A DNA stretch of 64,000 nt from Desulfobacter curvatus DSM 3379 (GCF_000373985.1 NZ_KB892913.1:1-64000), one strand, 5' to 3'; shown: positions 14,957 to 24,545, counted from the stretch's first letter. Numbers and translations are program-made. The notes: a model not told the origin generated them from the letters alone.

Positions 14957-16065
14957 CAGATACAGTCCCAGTCTTTGTATATGGGCTGGTAGCCCTGCGC
15001 CAGGATCGCATCAGCCACCTGGGCCACAGTGCGGGCATCGGTAATCTCGAATTGCGGCGTCTGTCCGTCGGGTACCTCGGTGTATCCGCCGACACCGGTG
15101 CTGGATCCGGCAGAGTAACGCGTAACCCCCAGGGGAAGAATACGGTCACGAAAAGTGGCGCTTTCACGGGTGGAAACGGTCAGTCCCAAACGAGGCAGAA
15201 AGATGCGCAGTGCGGTCATGAACTGAACAAAGGTTTTATCATCCACCAGGAAGTCGGGTTGAAAATCGCCTTCTGCCTCGTTAAATCGGGGCAGGGAGAT
15301 GGCAACCTCGGTATCGATATACTTGTTTTCAAGGTACCGGGCATGCAACCCGGTGAAAAACATTTCCCGCCGCGGCTCGGAAAGACCAAGCAGCGCCCCA
15401 AGATTAACGACCCGCATGCCGCCCTTAGCGGCCCGTTCAGGCCCGTTGAGCCGCCAGTGGTAATCCATCTTTTTACCGGCCAGGTGAACCCGTTTATAAA
15501 CGTCTTCGTCATAGGTTTCCTGGAACATGGTCATGGAATCGACACCAGCCTCGTAGAGTTGGCGGTATTCATCAACCTCAAGCGGATAGACTTCGATGGC
15601 CACGGACGCAAAATGCTTTTTGAGCAGTCGCGCTGCATCCACCAGGTACGACATGGGGGTCATATGCTGGGCTTCCCCGGTGAGAAAAAGCACGTGCTGC
15701 ATCCCGGTTTCAGCAATGGCCTTGGCCTCGATCTCAATCTCCTCCAGGCTGAGCTTTCGGCGAAGGATGGGGTTTTTGTGATTAAACCCACAGTAGGCGC
15801 AGCCGTTGTTGCAATGATTTGAGATATACAGCGGAATGAACATTTGAATCGTACGTCCAAAATACTGCACGGTCAACTGGTGGGCTTTGCGGGCCATGGC
15901 CTCAAGATGTCCCGCAGCCCTGGGGCTCAGCAGAGTCAAAAAATCCATGGGGCCGGGTTTTTCCCTGGCCATACTCAGGATGATCTGCTCATCGGTTACC
16001 TGGTCAAAAAAATGGGGTACATCAAAATCACGGTATTGTTCAACTACCTCGTAGAATGACATCAT
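14956..16065 (-). CDS. thiH: 2-iminoacetate synthase (tyrosine lyase)
   Basis: This is a radical SAM enzyme that splits tyrosine into p-cresol and dehydroglycine, the glycine unit of the thiazole ring, in anaerobes. The [4Fe-4S] motif CNNGCAYCGFN sits near residues 85-95 of the chosen frame. I start at the ATG complement of 16063-16065 (MMSFYEVVEQ; or the next ATG at 16062), preceded by an AGAGG site. An upstream extension to 16314 would overlap thiG in another frame and reads as non-coding. Length is then about 369 residues, normal for ThiH. It is third in the thi operon. Confidence 0.92.
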   Translation of the reverse strand: MMSFYEVVEQYRDFDVPHFFDQVTDEQIILSMAREKPGPMDFLTLLSPRAAGHLEAMARKAHQLTVQYFGRTIQMFIPLYISNHCNNGCAYCGFNHKNPILRRKLSLEEIEIEAKAIAETGMQHVLFLTGEAQHMTPMSYLVDAARLLKKHFASVAIEVYPLEVDEYRQLYEAGVDSMTMFQETYDEDVYKRVHLAGKKMDYHWRLNGPERAAKGGMRVVNLGALLGLSEPRREMFFTGLHARYLENKYIDTEVAISLPRFNEAEGDFQPDFLVDDKTFVQFMTALRIFLPRLGLTVSTRESATFRDRILPLGVTRYSAGSSTGVGGYTEVPDGQTPQFEITDARTVAQVADAILAQGYQPIYKDWDCI

Positions 16066-16081
16066 TTGATCCTCTTTTTTT

Positions 16082-16160
16082 AACCACGGAGGACACGGAA
16101 TGCACTGAAAGGTAGAAGGCAAAACCCTCATTCCCGTGTTTTTCCGTGATTTCCGTGGTT
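16082..16160. repeat. Inverted repeat between thiG and thiH
   Basis: AACCACGGA followed by CACGGAA on the left is mirrored by TTCCGTG and TCCGTGGTT on the right (ending 16160). This gives a long interrupted hairpin in the 103-nt thiG-thiH gap. The CCACGGAGGACACGG type of repeat recurs in many deltaproteobacterial genomes. It may tune relative expression of the two genes or be a miniature mobile repeat. Confidence 0.6.
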
Positions 16161-16168
16161 CTATTATT

Positions 16169-16942
16169 CTATTCGTCAAGGAATCCGGTGAGCGGAGAAG
16201 AGGCCCGGGCGTGCGTGGACTCCTCGGCCATCTCAGCCAGGTAAGCCGCCCGTCCGGCTTTAACCGCAAGATCAAAGGCGCGCCCCATGACTTCCGGATC
16301 ACGGGCCGTGGCAATGGCGGTATTCACCAGAACTGCGTCTGCGCCCATTTCCATTGCCGCCGCAGCCTGGGACGGTTTGCCGATTCCCGCATCGACCACG
16401 ATGGGCACGGAGGCGTTTTCAATCAACATGGCAATCAGCGGTTTGGTCTCCAGTCCCCGGTTGGTTCCGATGGGTGCGCCCAACGGCATGACGGCTGCTG
16501 CACCTGCGTTCTCCAGACGTTTGGCCAGGGGCAGGTCCGGCAGAACATAGGGCAAAACCTGAAACCCTTCTTTGGCCAGAATTTCCGTTGCCTTTAAGGT
16601 TTCCCAGTTATCCGGCATCAGGTATTTCATATCGGTGATGACTTCGATTTTGATGAAATCACCACAACCGGCTTCCCGGGCAATCCGGGCAACGCGGACG
16701 GCCTGCTCTGCGCTGCGGGCGCCGGATGTATTGGGCAGCAGGGTCACGTTCTTGGGGATGTATTCAAGAATATTTTCAGACTGCTCCGTGATGTCCACAC
16801 GACGCAGGGCCACAGTGATCATCTGGGAACCACTGGCTGCAAGCATCTTTGGGATCTGTCCATGATTGCCGAATTTCCCGGTACCGGTCAATAACCGGTT
16901 ACTGAATTCTTTTCCCCCTAATAACAGTACATCGTCGTTCAT
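16169..16942 (-). CDS. thiG: Thiazole synthase
   Basis: This 257-residue TIM-barrel enzyme joins 1-deoxy-xylulose 5-phosphate, dehydroglycine and the ThiS thiocarboxylate into the thiazole phosphate of thiamine. ThiG hallmarks are LLTGTGKFGN near the N-terminus, the Schiff-base Lys in DFIKIEVITD (about 97), the GAPIGTNRGL loop (about 155-164), and PIVVDAGIGKPSQAAAAMEMGADAVLVNTAI carried between about 183 and 213. Length is standard. It follows thiS by two bases and precedes thiH. Confidence 0.95.
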   Translation of the reverse strand: MNDDVLLLGGKEFSNRLLTGTGKFGNHGQIPKMLAASGSQMITVALRRVDITEQSENILEYIPKNVTLLPNTSGARSAEQAVRVARIAREAGCGDFIKIEVITDMKYLMPDNWETLKATEILAKEGFQVLPYVLPDLPLAKRLENAGAAAVMPLGAPIGTNRGLETKPLIAMLIENASVPIVVDAGIGKPSQAAAAMEMGADAVLVNTAIATARDPEVMGRAFDLAVKAGRAAYLAEMAEESTHARASSPLTGFLDE

Positions 16943-16944
16943 AA

Positions 16945-17142
16945 TCAGCCTCCTCCGACAAAACTGAGCATCTCCAGGCGATCTCCTTCCCGGAGTTCAG
17001 TCGTCGGCCAAAATTCCTGTTTGATGATTTGCTGGTTGAGTTCAACAACCAGCGCCCCTGCATCAAGCTTTTTCCAAGCGATCAACTGAGCCAAAGTGCA
17101 GGACTCTATGCGTTCCTGTTTCCCGTTGACAAAAATATTCAT
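16945..17142 (-). CDS. thiS: Sulfur carrier protein ThiS
   Basis: This is a 65-residue ubiquitin-like protein ending in the obligatory Gly-Gly (SFVGGG), which becomes the thiocarboxylate that donates sulfur to thiazole. I take the start at MNIFVNGKQ (ATG complement of 17140-17142), which aligns with the family; an earlier Met at 17181 would run into the riboswitch terminator. It is the first gene of the thi operon, immediately behind the TPP riboswitch and its terminator hairpin. Confidence 0.92.
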   Translation of the reverse strand: MNIFVNGKQERIESCTLAQLIAWKKLDAGALVVELNQQIIKQEFWPTTELREGDRLEMLSFVGGG

Positions 17143-17160
17143 AGGCAAAACCCTAAAAAC

Positions 17161-17198
17161 CAAAAAGCCACTTACCCTCAAGGGAAGGGCAAGTGGCT
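17161..17198 (-). terminator. Intrinsic terminator of the TPP riboswitch
   Basis: On the - strand an AGCCACTT/AAGTGGCT stem extended by GCCC/GGGT (17166-17198) is followed by a run of T (complement of 17162-17166). It lies between the aptamer and thiS. This fits control by transcription attenuation: TPP binding allows the hairpin and stops transcription. Confidence 0.85.
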
Positions 17199-17244
17199 GT
17201 AAAAAATACCTAAATCCGGATTTTTCCCGATTTATTGTTGTCTT

Positions 17245-17325
17245 GTCCGCTCTTCCCTACGCCAGTATTATCCGGATCAGGTTCAATGGGTATCATCTCA
17301 GACGCTGTGCGCCACCCCAAACGAT
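17245..17325 (-). promoter_or_regulatory. TPP riboswitch (THI element)
   Basis: The - strand carries the conserved thi-box core: GGGGTGGCGCAC, then CTGAGATGATACCC, TGAACCTGATC, GGATAATAC and GCGTAGGGAAG. These are the pyrimidine- and pyrophosphate-sensing halves of the TPP aptamer. It lies about 110 bp upstream of thiS and is followed by an intrinsic terminator. It would shut off thiSGHF when thiamine pyrophosphate is abundant. Confidence 0.96.
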
Positions 17326-17477
17326 GAATCAGGCTATATAAAGAATAAAAAGATTTGTCAACCCCAGGTTAGCCTACGGTTAATGAATTATGGAATTGTT
17401 GGTTTTTTCTATATTAGGGATGGGAAATATGGTAATTCAGTTCGGATACAAAATGAAAAAAACGGTGGGGAAATGGG

Positions 17478-20429
17478 GTGAGACCAATGGGGAAGGCGCA
17501 ATTTTTTTTAGGACGGTTGCTTGCACACATGGTATTTTTCTATGTGATGTTTGCGGCCGTGTTTGCCCATGCCGGAATAAACAACGATCTGCTGACCCCG
17601 GAAGAAAAAACATATATCCAATCTAAAAAAAGTATCCGTATCGGCATTACGGATAACGAGCCGCCCTATTCATTTTATTCCCGGGGCGTGATCAACGGCT
17701 TTTCCATTGATCTGCTCCATATTATAGAGCAGGCCTCGGGCCTGAAATTCAACTTTGTTCTGGGCAGCTGGTTTAATGTTTACTCCTCATTTCAAAACGG
17801 AGATCTGGATGTGATCGACCAGATATCCTTCACTGAGGAGCGCAGCCATTGGATGCTTTTCACCCCGGCCTATCATGTGAAGGGGCTGGTCCTGTTCATG
17901 CGGGCCAACGATATTCCCCACCCTTTTAAGGGCCTTGCAAGTCTTGGGGGAAAGCGGGTCGGCATTATCCGGGATATCTATTACGAAGAGGCCTTGCGGC
18001 AGGATGATCATATAAGCGTTTATGAGTATGATGACTATATCTCACTGATGAAGGCACTCTCTTTCGGATGGGTGGATGCTGTGGTGGCAAGTGAAATGAC
18101 CGGGAACTTTGTTATTCGCGACAACAGCCTTTCCGGCATCCGCATAGCAGGGCTCTTCAACGCCAGGGGGATTGCTGAAGAAGATTTCCGGCTGGGCATC
18201 TCACAACAAGAGCCCCTGCTTCAGTCGATCCTGACCAAGCTTTTAAAAGCCGTCCCGGCCCAGACCATAGAGAAACTGATCCGGAAGTGGAGCCGGCCGC
18301 CAAACATGGACAACAGCGTTTCCACACTGCGGCTGACCGATGAGGAGCAGGCATTTGTTGCCGGCCATCCTACAGTTTCCATGGGCATGTTATCTGATTT
18401 TTCCCCCTACAGTTTTGTCAGCCAGGGACGTCAGGTGGGATACAGTGCCTCTTTGCTCAGGATTATTTCAAAGCGGACCGGACTGAAATTTTCCTATGTT
18501 GTGGATGACTGGTCCCATGTTTTTTATCTTTTTAAAACCGGCCAGATAGATGCTATTGCCAATATCTCCTACGCCGAGGACCGCACAAAATTTACCCAAT
18601 ACACCGATGTCTATCACCAGATTCCCACAGTGGTATTTGTGCGCAACGATTTTAAAAACTACCAGGGGATCGGCAGCCTAAAGGGCCGGGTGGTGGGGAT
18701 AACCCGGGATGTATTTTATAAAAAGGTGATTTCCCGGCTGGCAGGAGACGGGCTGCGGGAATACGACGATCATTCCGCCATAATGAGGGACCTCTCCTTT
18801 GGCAAACTGGACGCGGTGGTGATGGCCCTGAATACGGGGAATCATTATGTCCGGAAACTGGGGCTGGTCAATCTGGTTATTGCCGGTGAGTTCAGCACCG
18901 GGGAGATAAAGGCCGAAGACCTGCGATTCGGGGTCCGGCCGGATCTGGCCCCCCTGGCTGGTATTATCAACAAGGCCCTCCACTCCCTGTCGGCATCCGA
19001 CTGGCAGCTGCTTGAAACGGCCTGGCTTTCTCCCCGGGCCGGCAGCGCCGCCACCTCCGGCTATACCCTTCAGTTTTCCGATAAAGAAGCCGCCTACCTG
19101 AAAGAAAAAAAAAGGCTGATACTTTGTGTCATCTCGGATAACCTGCCGTTTGGAAAAGTGGAAAGTGATGGCCGCTACATTGGAATCAGTGCGGATTTCA
19201 TGGCGCTGTTTACAAAACAGCTACCCATACCTGTGGTGGTAAGGGAAAGCCGCAGCTGGGCACAGTTGCTTGAACAGATAAAACAACGACAATGCGATCT
19301 TTGCATGGACGCCATGAAAACACCGGACAAGCAACAGTTTATGGACTTTACCGATCCCTATTTCACTGTTCCCAACGTCATTGCCACCTCTGTGAATGCG
19401 CCGTTCATTGATGATTTCCGCAAATTTACGGACCGCCCCATGGGGGTTATCAAGGCCTCATCCATTTCGGAACTTTTAAAGTCTACCTATCCCGCCATGA
19501 ATCTTGTGGAGATGGACAGCGAACTTGACGGTATTTACGAAGTCCAGCGGGGAACGCTTTTCGGGATGATCGGCACCATGACGGATATCGGCTATCATCT
19601 GCGGCAGGAAAAGATTGTGGATATAAAAATCGCCGGTAAAATGCCCTATAACCTGGAGGCGAGCATCGGCACAAGGAGTGACGAGCCCCTGCTGGGGGAT
19701 ATTTTCCAAAAACTGGTCCTGTCCCTGTCCGAAAAACAAAGGTCACAGGTGATGGATCACTGGCTCAGTGTGAAGGTAGAGCAAAAATTTGACTACTCTC
19801 CTTTCTGGAAAGCGCTGGGTGTGGTCATTGCCCTGACGATTGTCACCCTTTTCTGGACCCACAAAGTGCGCAAACTCAACCGGAAGCTGATCGAAGCCAA
19901 TCGTGCATTAGAGGAATTAAGCCGCACAGACGGACTGACCCGGCTTTTCAACCGCCGGGTCTTTGATGAGGAGTTCACCCGTATCTTTAACCTGTGCAAA
20001 CGTAGCGAAATCTCTTTTTCAGTGATAATTCTGGATATTGATTATTTCAAAAAAGTAAACGACACCCATGGGCACCCTGCCGGGGATGCCTGCCTGAAGC
20101 GGTTCGGCGCGATTCTGATAAAACGGTTCCAACGCAACTCCGATATTGTATGCCGGTTTGGCGGTGAGGAGTTCGGCATTATCTGTACCGGCAAGGATGC
20201 CGCAAAGGTTCACACCCATGTTAACGCGCTGCGCAGGTATATGGCAGATAACCCTGTCACATATAACGGGAAAAAGATTACATTCACCATCAGTGCGGGG
20301 ATTTATTCAATGGTGCCCCAAATAGATACGCCTGCGCAGTTGTGTTTGGATATGGCGGACAAGGCCCTTTATCAGGCAAAAAGCACCGGGCGAAACCAGG
20401 TGGTGGATTTAAGTGTTCAAACGCACTAG
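17478..20429 (+). CDS. Triple solute-binding-domain sensor with GGDEF output
   Basis: This 983-residue membrane protein would be a diguanylate cyclase controlled from the periplasm. A signal segment (about 5-33) is followed by three tandem SBP_bac_3-type domains (about 50-270, 290-520, 540-765), each introduced by a similar LTxEExxF/YI helix and a strand such as IRIGITDNEPPYSF. One membrane helix follows (about 773-795), then GGDEF (about 815-980) with the intact active site GGEEF and an RxxD inhibitory site (RNSD) five residues before it. The binding domains resemble those of BvgS/EvgS and amino acid transporters. It probably converts ligand binding into c-di-GMP. The start is GTG 17478 or ATG 17487. 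Confidence 0.9.
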   Translation: MRPMGKAQFFLGRLLAHMVFFYVMFAAVFAHAGINNDLLTPEEKTYIQSKKSIRIGITDNEPPYSFYSRGVINGFSIDLLHIIEQASGLKFNFVLGSWFNVYSSFQNGDLDVIDQISFTEERSHWMLFTPAYHVKGLVLFMRANDIPHPFKGLASLGGKRVGIIRDIYYEEALRQDDHISVYEYDDYISLMKALSFGWVDAVVASEMTGNFVIRDNSLSGIRIAGLFNARGIAEEDFRLGISQQEPLLQSILTKLLKAVPAQTIEKLIRKWSRPPNMDNSVSTLRLTDEEQAFVAGHPTVSMGMLSDFSPYSFVSQGRQVGYSASLLRIISKRTGLKFSYVVDDWSHVFYLFKTGQIDAIANISYAEDRTKFTQYTDVYHQIPTVVFVRNDFKNYQGIGSLKGRVVGITRDVFYKKVISRLAGDGLREYDDHSAIMRDLSFGKLDAVVMALNTGNHYVRKLGLVNLVIAGEFSTGEIKAEDLRFGVRPDLAPLAGIINKALHSLSASDWQLLETAWLSPRAGSAATSGYTLQFSDKEAAYLKEKKRLILCVISDNLPFGKVESDGRYIGISADFMALFTKQLPIPVVVRESRSWAQLLEQIKQRQCDLCMDAMKTPDKQQFMDFTDPYFTVPNVIATSVNAPFIDDFRKFTDRPMGVIKASSISELLKSTYPAMNLVEMDSELDGIYEVQRGTLFGMIGTMTDIGYHLRQEKIVDIKIAGKMPYNLEASIGTRSDEPLLGDIFQKLVLSLSEKQRSQVMDHWLSVKVEQKFDYSPFWKALGVVIALTIVTLFWTHKVRKLNRKLIEANRALEELSRTDGLTRLFNRRVFDEEFTRIFNLCKRSEISFSVIILDIDYFKKVNDTHGHPAGDACLKRFGAILIKRFQRNSDIVCRFGGEEFGIICTGKDAAKVHTHVNALRRYMADNPVTYNGKKITFTISAGIYSMVPQIDTPAQLCLDMADKALYQAKSTGRNQVVDLSVQTH

Positions 20430-21277
20430 ATATCAACAGTACCATTAAAAACCGTTTGAGCCGGCCCGGTTTTAAAAATATGTCCGCTGGATTCATCCCA
20501 TGAAATATCCAGATCTCCACCGTCGAGATGAACACGCACCTGCCGCCCTACCCGTCCCGTCAAATGGGCGGCTGTAACGGCACCACAGGCTCCGGTGCCG
20601 CAGGCAAGGGTTACCCCTGCCCCGCGTTCCCACACCCGCATTTTTATTTGGCTGTCAGAGATGACTTCAATGAACTCCACATTGGTTTTTTCAGGGAAAC
20701 GTGGATGAGTTTCCACCACGGGACCAATGGTTTCAATGTCCACCAAAGACAGATCATCCACAAAGATCACCGCATGGGGATTCCCCATGGAGACACAGGA
20801 AACGGATGTTATGCCCTGCTCCGTTTCAATGGGAACTTCAAGGGCCATATCTCCGCCATGGACAAAAGGAATCTGATCGGGAACAAGCTTTGGTTTGCCC
20901 ATATCCACGCAAACGGAGACCACCTGACCGTTTTGTTTTTTTTCAATCCGGGGCACCACGGTTCCGGCCAGGGTCTGCACATTCATTTCATCTTTAACAA
21001 GAATATTATTCTCGTACAGATATTTGGCAAAACAGCGCATGCCGTTACCGCACATTTCAGGTTCGGACCCGTCTGAATTAATGATGACAAATCGAATATC
21101 ATGGGTATCGGAATGCCGGGCCAGGATGATGCCATCTGCACCGATGCCGAATCTCCTGTGGCACAACTGCACTGCCAGATCCGAATAGTCAATGTGGTCG
21201 GCAATTGCCTTGTCCCGGTCATCCAGCATGATAAAATCATTGCCGATACCGTGCATTTTCCAAAAATCTATGCGCAT
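20426..21277 (-). CDS. dapF: Diaminopimelate epimerase
   Basis: This 283-residue cofactor-independent racemase interconverts LL- and meso-diaminopimelate for lysine and peptidoglycan synthesis. It acts in the cytoplasm. The two catalytic cysteines are clear: PEMCGNGMRCFAKY (about 74) and GVTLACGTGACG (about 220). The N-terminus FWKMHGIGNDFIM is diagnostic. Length is typical. Its stop codon overlaps the stop of the convergent GGDEF gene (CTAG). It may be co-transcribed with the RNase D gene 25 bp upstream. Confidence 0.96.
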   Translation of the reverse strand: MRIDFWKMHGIGNDFIMLDDRDKAIADHIDYSDLAVQLCHRRFGIGADGIILARHSDTHDIRFVIINSDGSEPEMCGNGMRCFAKYLYENNILVKDEMNVQTLAGTVVPRIEKKQNGQVVSVCVDMGKPKLVPDQIPFVHGGDMALEVPIETEQGITSVSCVSMGNPHAVIFVDDLSLVDIETIGPVVETHPRFPEKTNVEFIEVISDSQIKMRVWERGAGVTLACGTGACGAVTAAHLTGRVGRQVRVHLDGGDLDISWDESSGHIFKTGPAQTVFNGTVDI

Positions 21278-21302
21278 TGTTTTTCCTTTCTCTTTTTTTT
21301 AA

Positions 21303-22433
21303 TTACTGAACCCGGGACAGGGTCTCCATAATCTGCTCACCAAGTGCCTCAACCTGCCAGTTCCGTATGCCCGGAGTCTGCGACAGCTCTTCCAGGCATG
21401 CCGGTTTGCTCATGGCCACAGCGGAAATCATATTGTTATTGATCAAAAATCCAGGCTCCATGGCCAGGGTCCGGGATGCGGCTTCACGCATTTTCTTTAA
21501 TGCATCAATACGGCCAAGGACCTGGGAGGTTTTCCTGGGCATCCGGGTTTTGGGGTAAGAGGGCAGTTCCCGGTGGGGTAAGGCAAGGGCGGTTTGAATT
21601 GCCTTAACACACAACTGCCCGTACATGCCTGCCTGTTTAGGGCTGAGCGCCCGATGCTTCAACACCGCCTCAACACTGGCCGGCCGGCGCTGGACCATGG
21701 TCATGATGGACTGGTTGGACATAATCTTAAAGGGTGGCAGATCCTTTTTTTCTGCCTGGGAGAGCCGAACTTCCAACAAATGCTCCAGCACGGCAAGGCT
21801 TCGGTTATCAAGTTTGCCGGCCCCTTTGAACTTTCTGAACAAGGGCCTTAAATGATTGCTTTCGTATTTCACCCTGGCCTGCAAATCAAACTCCTCTTCG
21901 GCCCAGGCCAGGCGTCCGATCTTTTCAAGACGATCTTTTAAAAGATCATGCAGTTCCACAAGCGTTGCCACGTCTCCCACACTGTAGGCGATCATCTCAT
22001 CTTTCAAGGGCCGTTTTGACCAGTCCACCTTCTGGTATTTTTTATCCACATCAATATCAAAAAAGGATTTCAATAATGCACCCAGGCCCCGTTCCTTGAT
22101 ATTTAAGAAACGACATGCGATCTCGGTGTCAAACAGGTTCTCAATTTCAACGGACAACTCCCGGTCCAGGCTTCTGACATCAAAATCCGACCCATGGAAC
22201 ACCTTGATAATCTCCGGGTCTTCAAGGAGTTGAGAAAAGGGTGAAAAATCATTGATCAAAAAAGGATCCACCAGCCAGGCCTGGTCTAGTCCCGCAATCT
22301 GGATCAGGCATATCTTTTCTGAAAAACAATGCATGGAATCGGCTTCCAGATCCACACCGATGATCTCACAGGGTTCGAGTTTCAGGCATACTTGCGCCAG
22401 GTCTTTGTCCGTTGTTACAAACTGATAAACCAC
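21303..22433 (-). CDS. rnd: Ribonuclease D
   Basis: This 376-residue 3'-5' exoribonuclease has the DEDD catalytic set: IIGVDLEADSMH (about 23-34), KVFHGSDFDVRSL (about 77-89) and the Tyr/Asp of YSVGDVATLVEL (about 149-160). HRDC-type nucleic-acid-binding helices follow: one clear HRDC near 205-290 and a second near 310-375 with TPGIRNWQVEALG. RNase D trims tRNA 3' ends and degrades structured RNA. It is probably in an operon with dapF. Its divergent neighbour is thrS. Confidence 0.92.
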   Translation of the reverse strand: MVYQFVTTDKDLAQVCLKLEPCEIIGVDLEADSMHCFSEKICLIQIAGLDQAWLVDPFLINDFSPFSQLLEDPEIIKVFHGSDFDVRSLDRELSVEIENLFDTEIACRFLNIKERGLGALLKSFFDIDVDKKYQKVDWSKRPLKDEMIAYSVGDVATLVELHDLLKDRLEKIGRLAWAEEEFDLQARVKYESNHLRPLFRKFKGAGKLDNRSLAVLEHLLEVRLSQAEKKDLPPFKIMSNQSIMTMVQRRPASVEAVLKHRALSPKQAGMYGQLCVKAIQTALALPHRELPSYPKTRMPRKTSQVLGRIDALKKMREAASRTLAMEPGFLINNNMISAVAMSKPACLEELSQTPGIRNWQVEALGEQIMETLSRVQ

Positions 22434-22577
22434 CTTAGTTTTCCCTTGATTGTTTAAAACACTTCTTTTAAAATTCTTTTTTTAAATTTAACGGCTTTTA
22501 ATTACAATGCTTGATCATACGCTGCCTTGGGAAATAGGGCAAGGTCGGGGCATGATATATAAACAGGAAGTAAAAAA

Positions 22578-24491
22578 ATGATTCAAATAACTTTCCCGGA
22601 TAATGCAGTCAAAGAATTTAACGAACCGCCCACAGGCATGGATGTGGCAAAAAGCATTTCCGAAGGATTTGCCCGAAACTGCGTGGCTATGGAAATAGAC
22701 GGTCAAGCTCTCGATTTAGGCTCGGTCATTGAAAAGGACAGTGCAGTAAGCTTTATCACAGCGAAAGACGATCAAGGCCTGGATATCCTGCGTCACTCTT
22801 CGGCCCATGTCATGGCCGAAGCCGTGCTTAACCTTTATCCGGACGCCAAACTGACCATCGGCCCGGTGGTGGAAGACGGATTTTATTATGATATCGACAT
22901 GGACCCGGTGAGCGAGGCAGACCTTGAAAAAATCGAGGCTGAGATGAAAAAAATCATCAAGGCCAAGGCCGGTTTTGAACGCAAAGTGGTCACGCGTCAG
23001 GAAGCACTTGATCTGTTTGCCGACAACCCCTTTAAGGTGGAACTGATCAATGAACTGCCCGAAGGCGAAGAGATCTCTTTGTACCAGAACGGCAAATTCG
23101 TTGACCTGTGCCGCGGCCCCCATATCCCCAATACCGGCATGATCAAAGGTGTTAAACTTCTCAAAACTTCCGGCGCCTACTGGCGGGCGGACCAGTCCAG
23201 GGAGCAGCTCCAGCGTCTGTACGGCATCTCCTTTTTTGACAAAAAGAAGCTCAATGCCTATCTGACCATGATCGAGGAAGCCAAAAAGCGGGACCACAGA
23301 AAACTTGGTACCCGCCTGGACCTGTACTCTTTCCATGACGAAGCACCGGGCATGCCCTTTTTCCACGCCAAGGGCATTGCCATGTGGAATGCGTTGTTGG
23401 ATTACTGGCGCATGGAGCACAAAAAAGACGGGTATGTGGAGACCAAAACCCCTGTGATGATGACCCGAAAACTCTGGGAACAAAGCGGCCACTGGGCAAA
23501 CTACCGCGAAAACATGTACACTTCCACCATTGATGACGAGGAATACGCTATCAAGCCCATGAACTGCCCCGGCGGCATGATTCTTTTCAAAACAAAATCC
23601 CACTCTTATAAAGATCTGCCCCACCGTGCCGGAGAGATTGGGCTGGTGCACCGCCATGAATTGTCAGGTGCGTTGTCAGGATTGTTCCGGGTCCGGGCCT
23701 TTCACCAGGATGATGCCCATATTTTCATGACCCCGGACCAGATCCAGGACGAAGTGTTGGGCGTTTTGAAACTGGCTGAACGGGTCTATGCGCGGTTTGG
23801 GCTATCCTTTCATCTGGAGTTGTCCACACGGCCTGAAAAATCAATCGGCACGGATGAACAATGGGAAACCGCCACCAACGGTCTGCGCAATGCCATGGAG
23901 GCCTATGGCACGGAATTCATGATCAATGAAGGGGATGGTGCATTTTACGGTCCCAAAATAGACATCCATATCAAGGATGCTTTGGGCAGGACCTGGCAAT
24001 GCGGCACGATCCAGCTGGACATGGCGTTGCCGGAACGCTTTGACCTGACCTACAAAGGCGCAGACAATGAAAAGCACCGGCCCATTATGATCCACCGGGT
24101 GATCTATGGTTCCATGGAGCGGTTCTTCGGCATCCTTGTGGAGCATTTCGCAGGCAAATTTCCCCTGTGGCTGGCCCCGGTCCAGGCCGTTGTCCTGCCC
24201 ATCACCCAGGACCTGGCCCCCTATGCCAAAGAGATCCGGCATCTGCTGGAGGTCCATGGCATCCGCTGCGAGGTGGATGAACGCAGCGAAACATTAAAGA
24301 AAAAAATCAGGGAAGCCCAGCTGAACTACATTCCTTTGATCATCACCATTGGTGATAAGGAAAAGGAAGACAAGGTCCTGTCCGTGCGCACCCTGGACGG
24401 CAAGGTCAAAATGGGAATAACCCACAAAGAGTTTTTGACCAAGGTGTGTGCCCATATCAAAGATCGGATATTAGAAGAGATCGCCCTTTAA
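22578..24491 (+). CDS. thrS: Threonyl-tRNA synthetase
   Basis: This 637-residue class II aminoacyl-tRNA synthetase has an N-terminal TGS domain (1-62) and a second, editing domain with the HxxxH motif (HSSAHVMAE, about 74) plus a distal Cys/His in VDLCRGPHIPNTG (about 180). The catalytic core (about 240-535) carries MNCPGGM, the zinc-binding Cys/His set and RVRAFHQDDAHIF. An anticodon-binding domain closes the protein. It is full length. A hairpin terminator follows at 24516. The 144-bp leader before the gene shows no obvious T-box. Confidence 0.97.
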   Translation: MIQITFPDNAVKEFNEPPTGMDVAKSISEGFARNCVAMEIDGQALDLGSVIEKDSAVSFITAKDDQGLDILRHSSAHVMAEAVLNLYPDAKLTIGPVVEDGFYYDIDMDPVSEADLEKIEAEMKKIIKAKAGFERKVVTRQEALDLFADNPFKVELINELPEGEEISLYQNGKFVDLCRGPHIPNTGMIKGVKLLKTSGAYWRADQSREQLQRLYGISFFDKKKLNAYLTMIEEAKKRDHRKLGTRLDLYSFHDEAPGMPFFHAKGIAMWNALLDYWRMEHKKDGYVETKTPVMMTRKLWEQSGHWANYRENMYTSTIDDEEYAIKPMNCPGGMILFKTKSHSYKDLPHRAGEIGLVHRHELSGALSGLFRVRAFHQDDAHIFMTPDQIQDEVLGVLKLAERVYARFGLSFHLELSTRPEKSIGTDEQWETATNGLRNAMEAYGTEFMINEGDGAFYGPKIDIHIKDALGRTWQCGTIQLDMALPERFDLTYKGADNEKHRPIMIHRVIYGSMERFFGILVEHFAGKFPLWLAPVQAVVLPITQDLAPYAKEIRHLLEVHGIRCEVDERSETLKKKIREAQLNYIPLIITIGDKEKEDKVLSVRTLDGKVKMGITHKEFLTKVCAHIKDRILEEIAL

Positions 24492-24515
24492 TATTCAGGC
24501 AAGATCAAGTTTCAG

Positions 24516-24545
24516 GGGCGGTCCGGTTTGTGGCCGCCCTTTTTT
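24516..24545 (+). terminator. Intrinsic terminator after thrS
   Basis: GGGCGG (24516-24521) pairs with CCGCCC (24534-24539) and is followed at once by six T. It lies 25 bp after the thrS stop and ends just before the methyltransferase gene. Confidence 0.85.

Noticed and set aside
16066..16314. N-terminal extension of thiH to 16314
   Set aside because: The added 83 residues overlap thiG and the inverted repeat, are rich in Arg/Pro, and do not fit the family, while the start at 16065 has a ribosome site.
22716..23657. 313-codon open frame on the - strand within thrS
   Set aside because: Antisense shadow of a highly conserved synthetase; composition (many His, Phe, Gly) is typical of a shadow frame.
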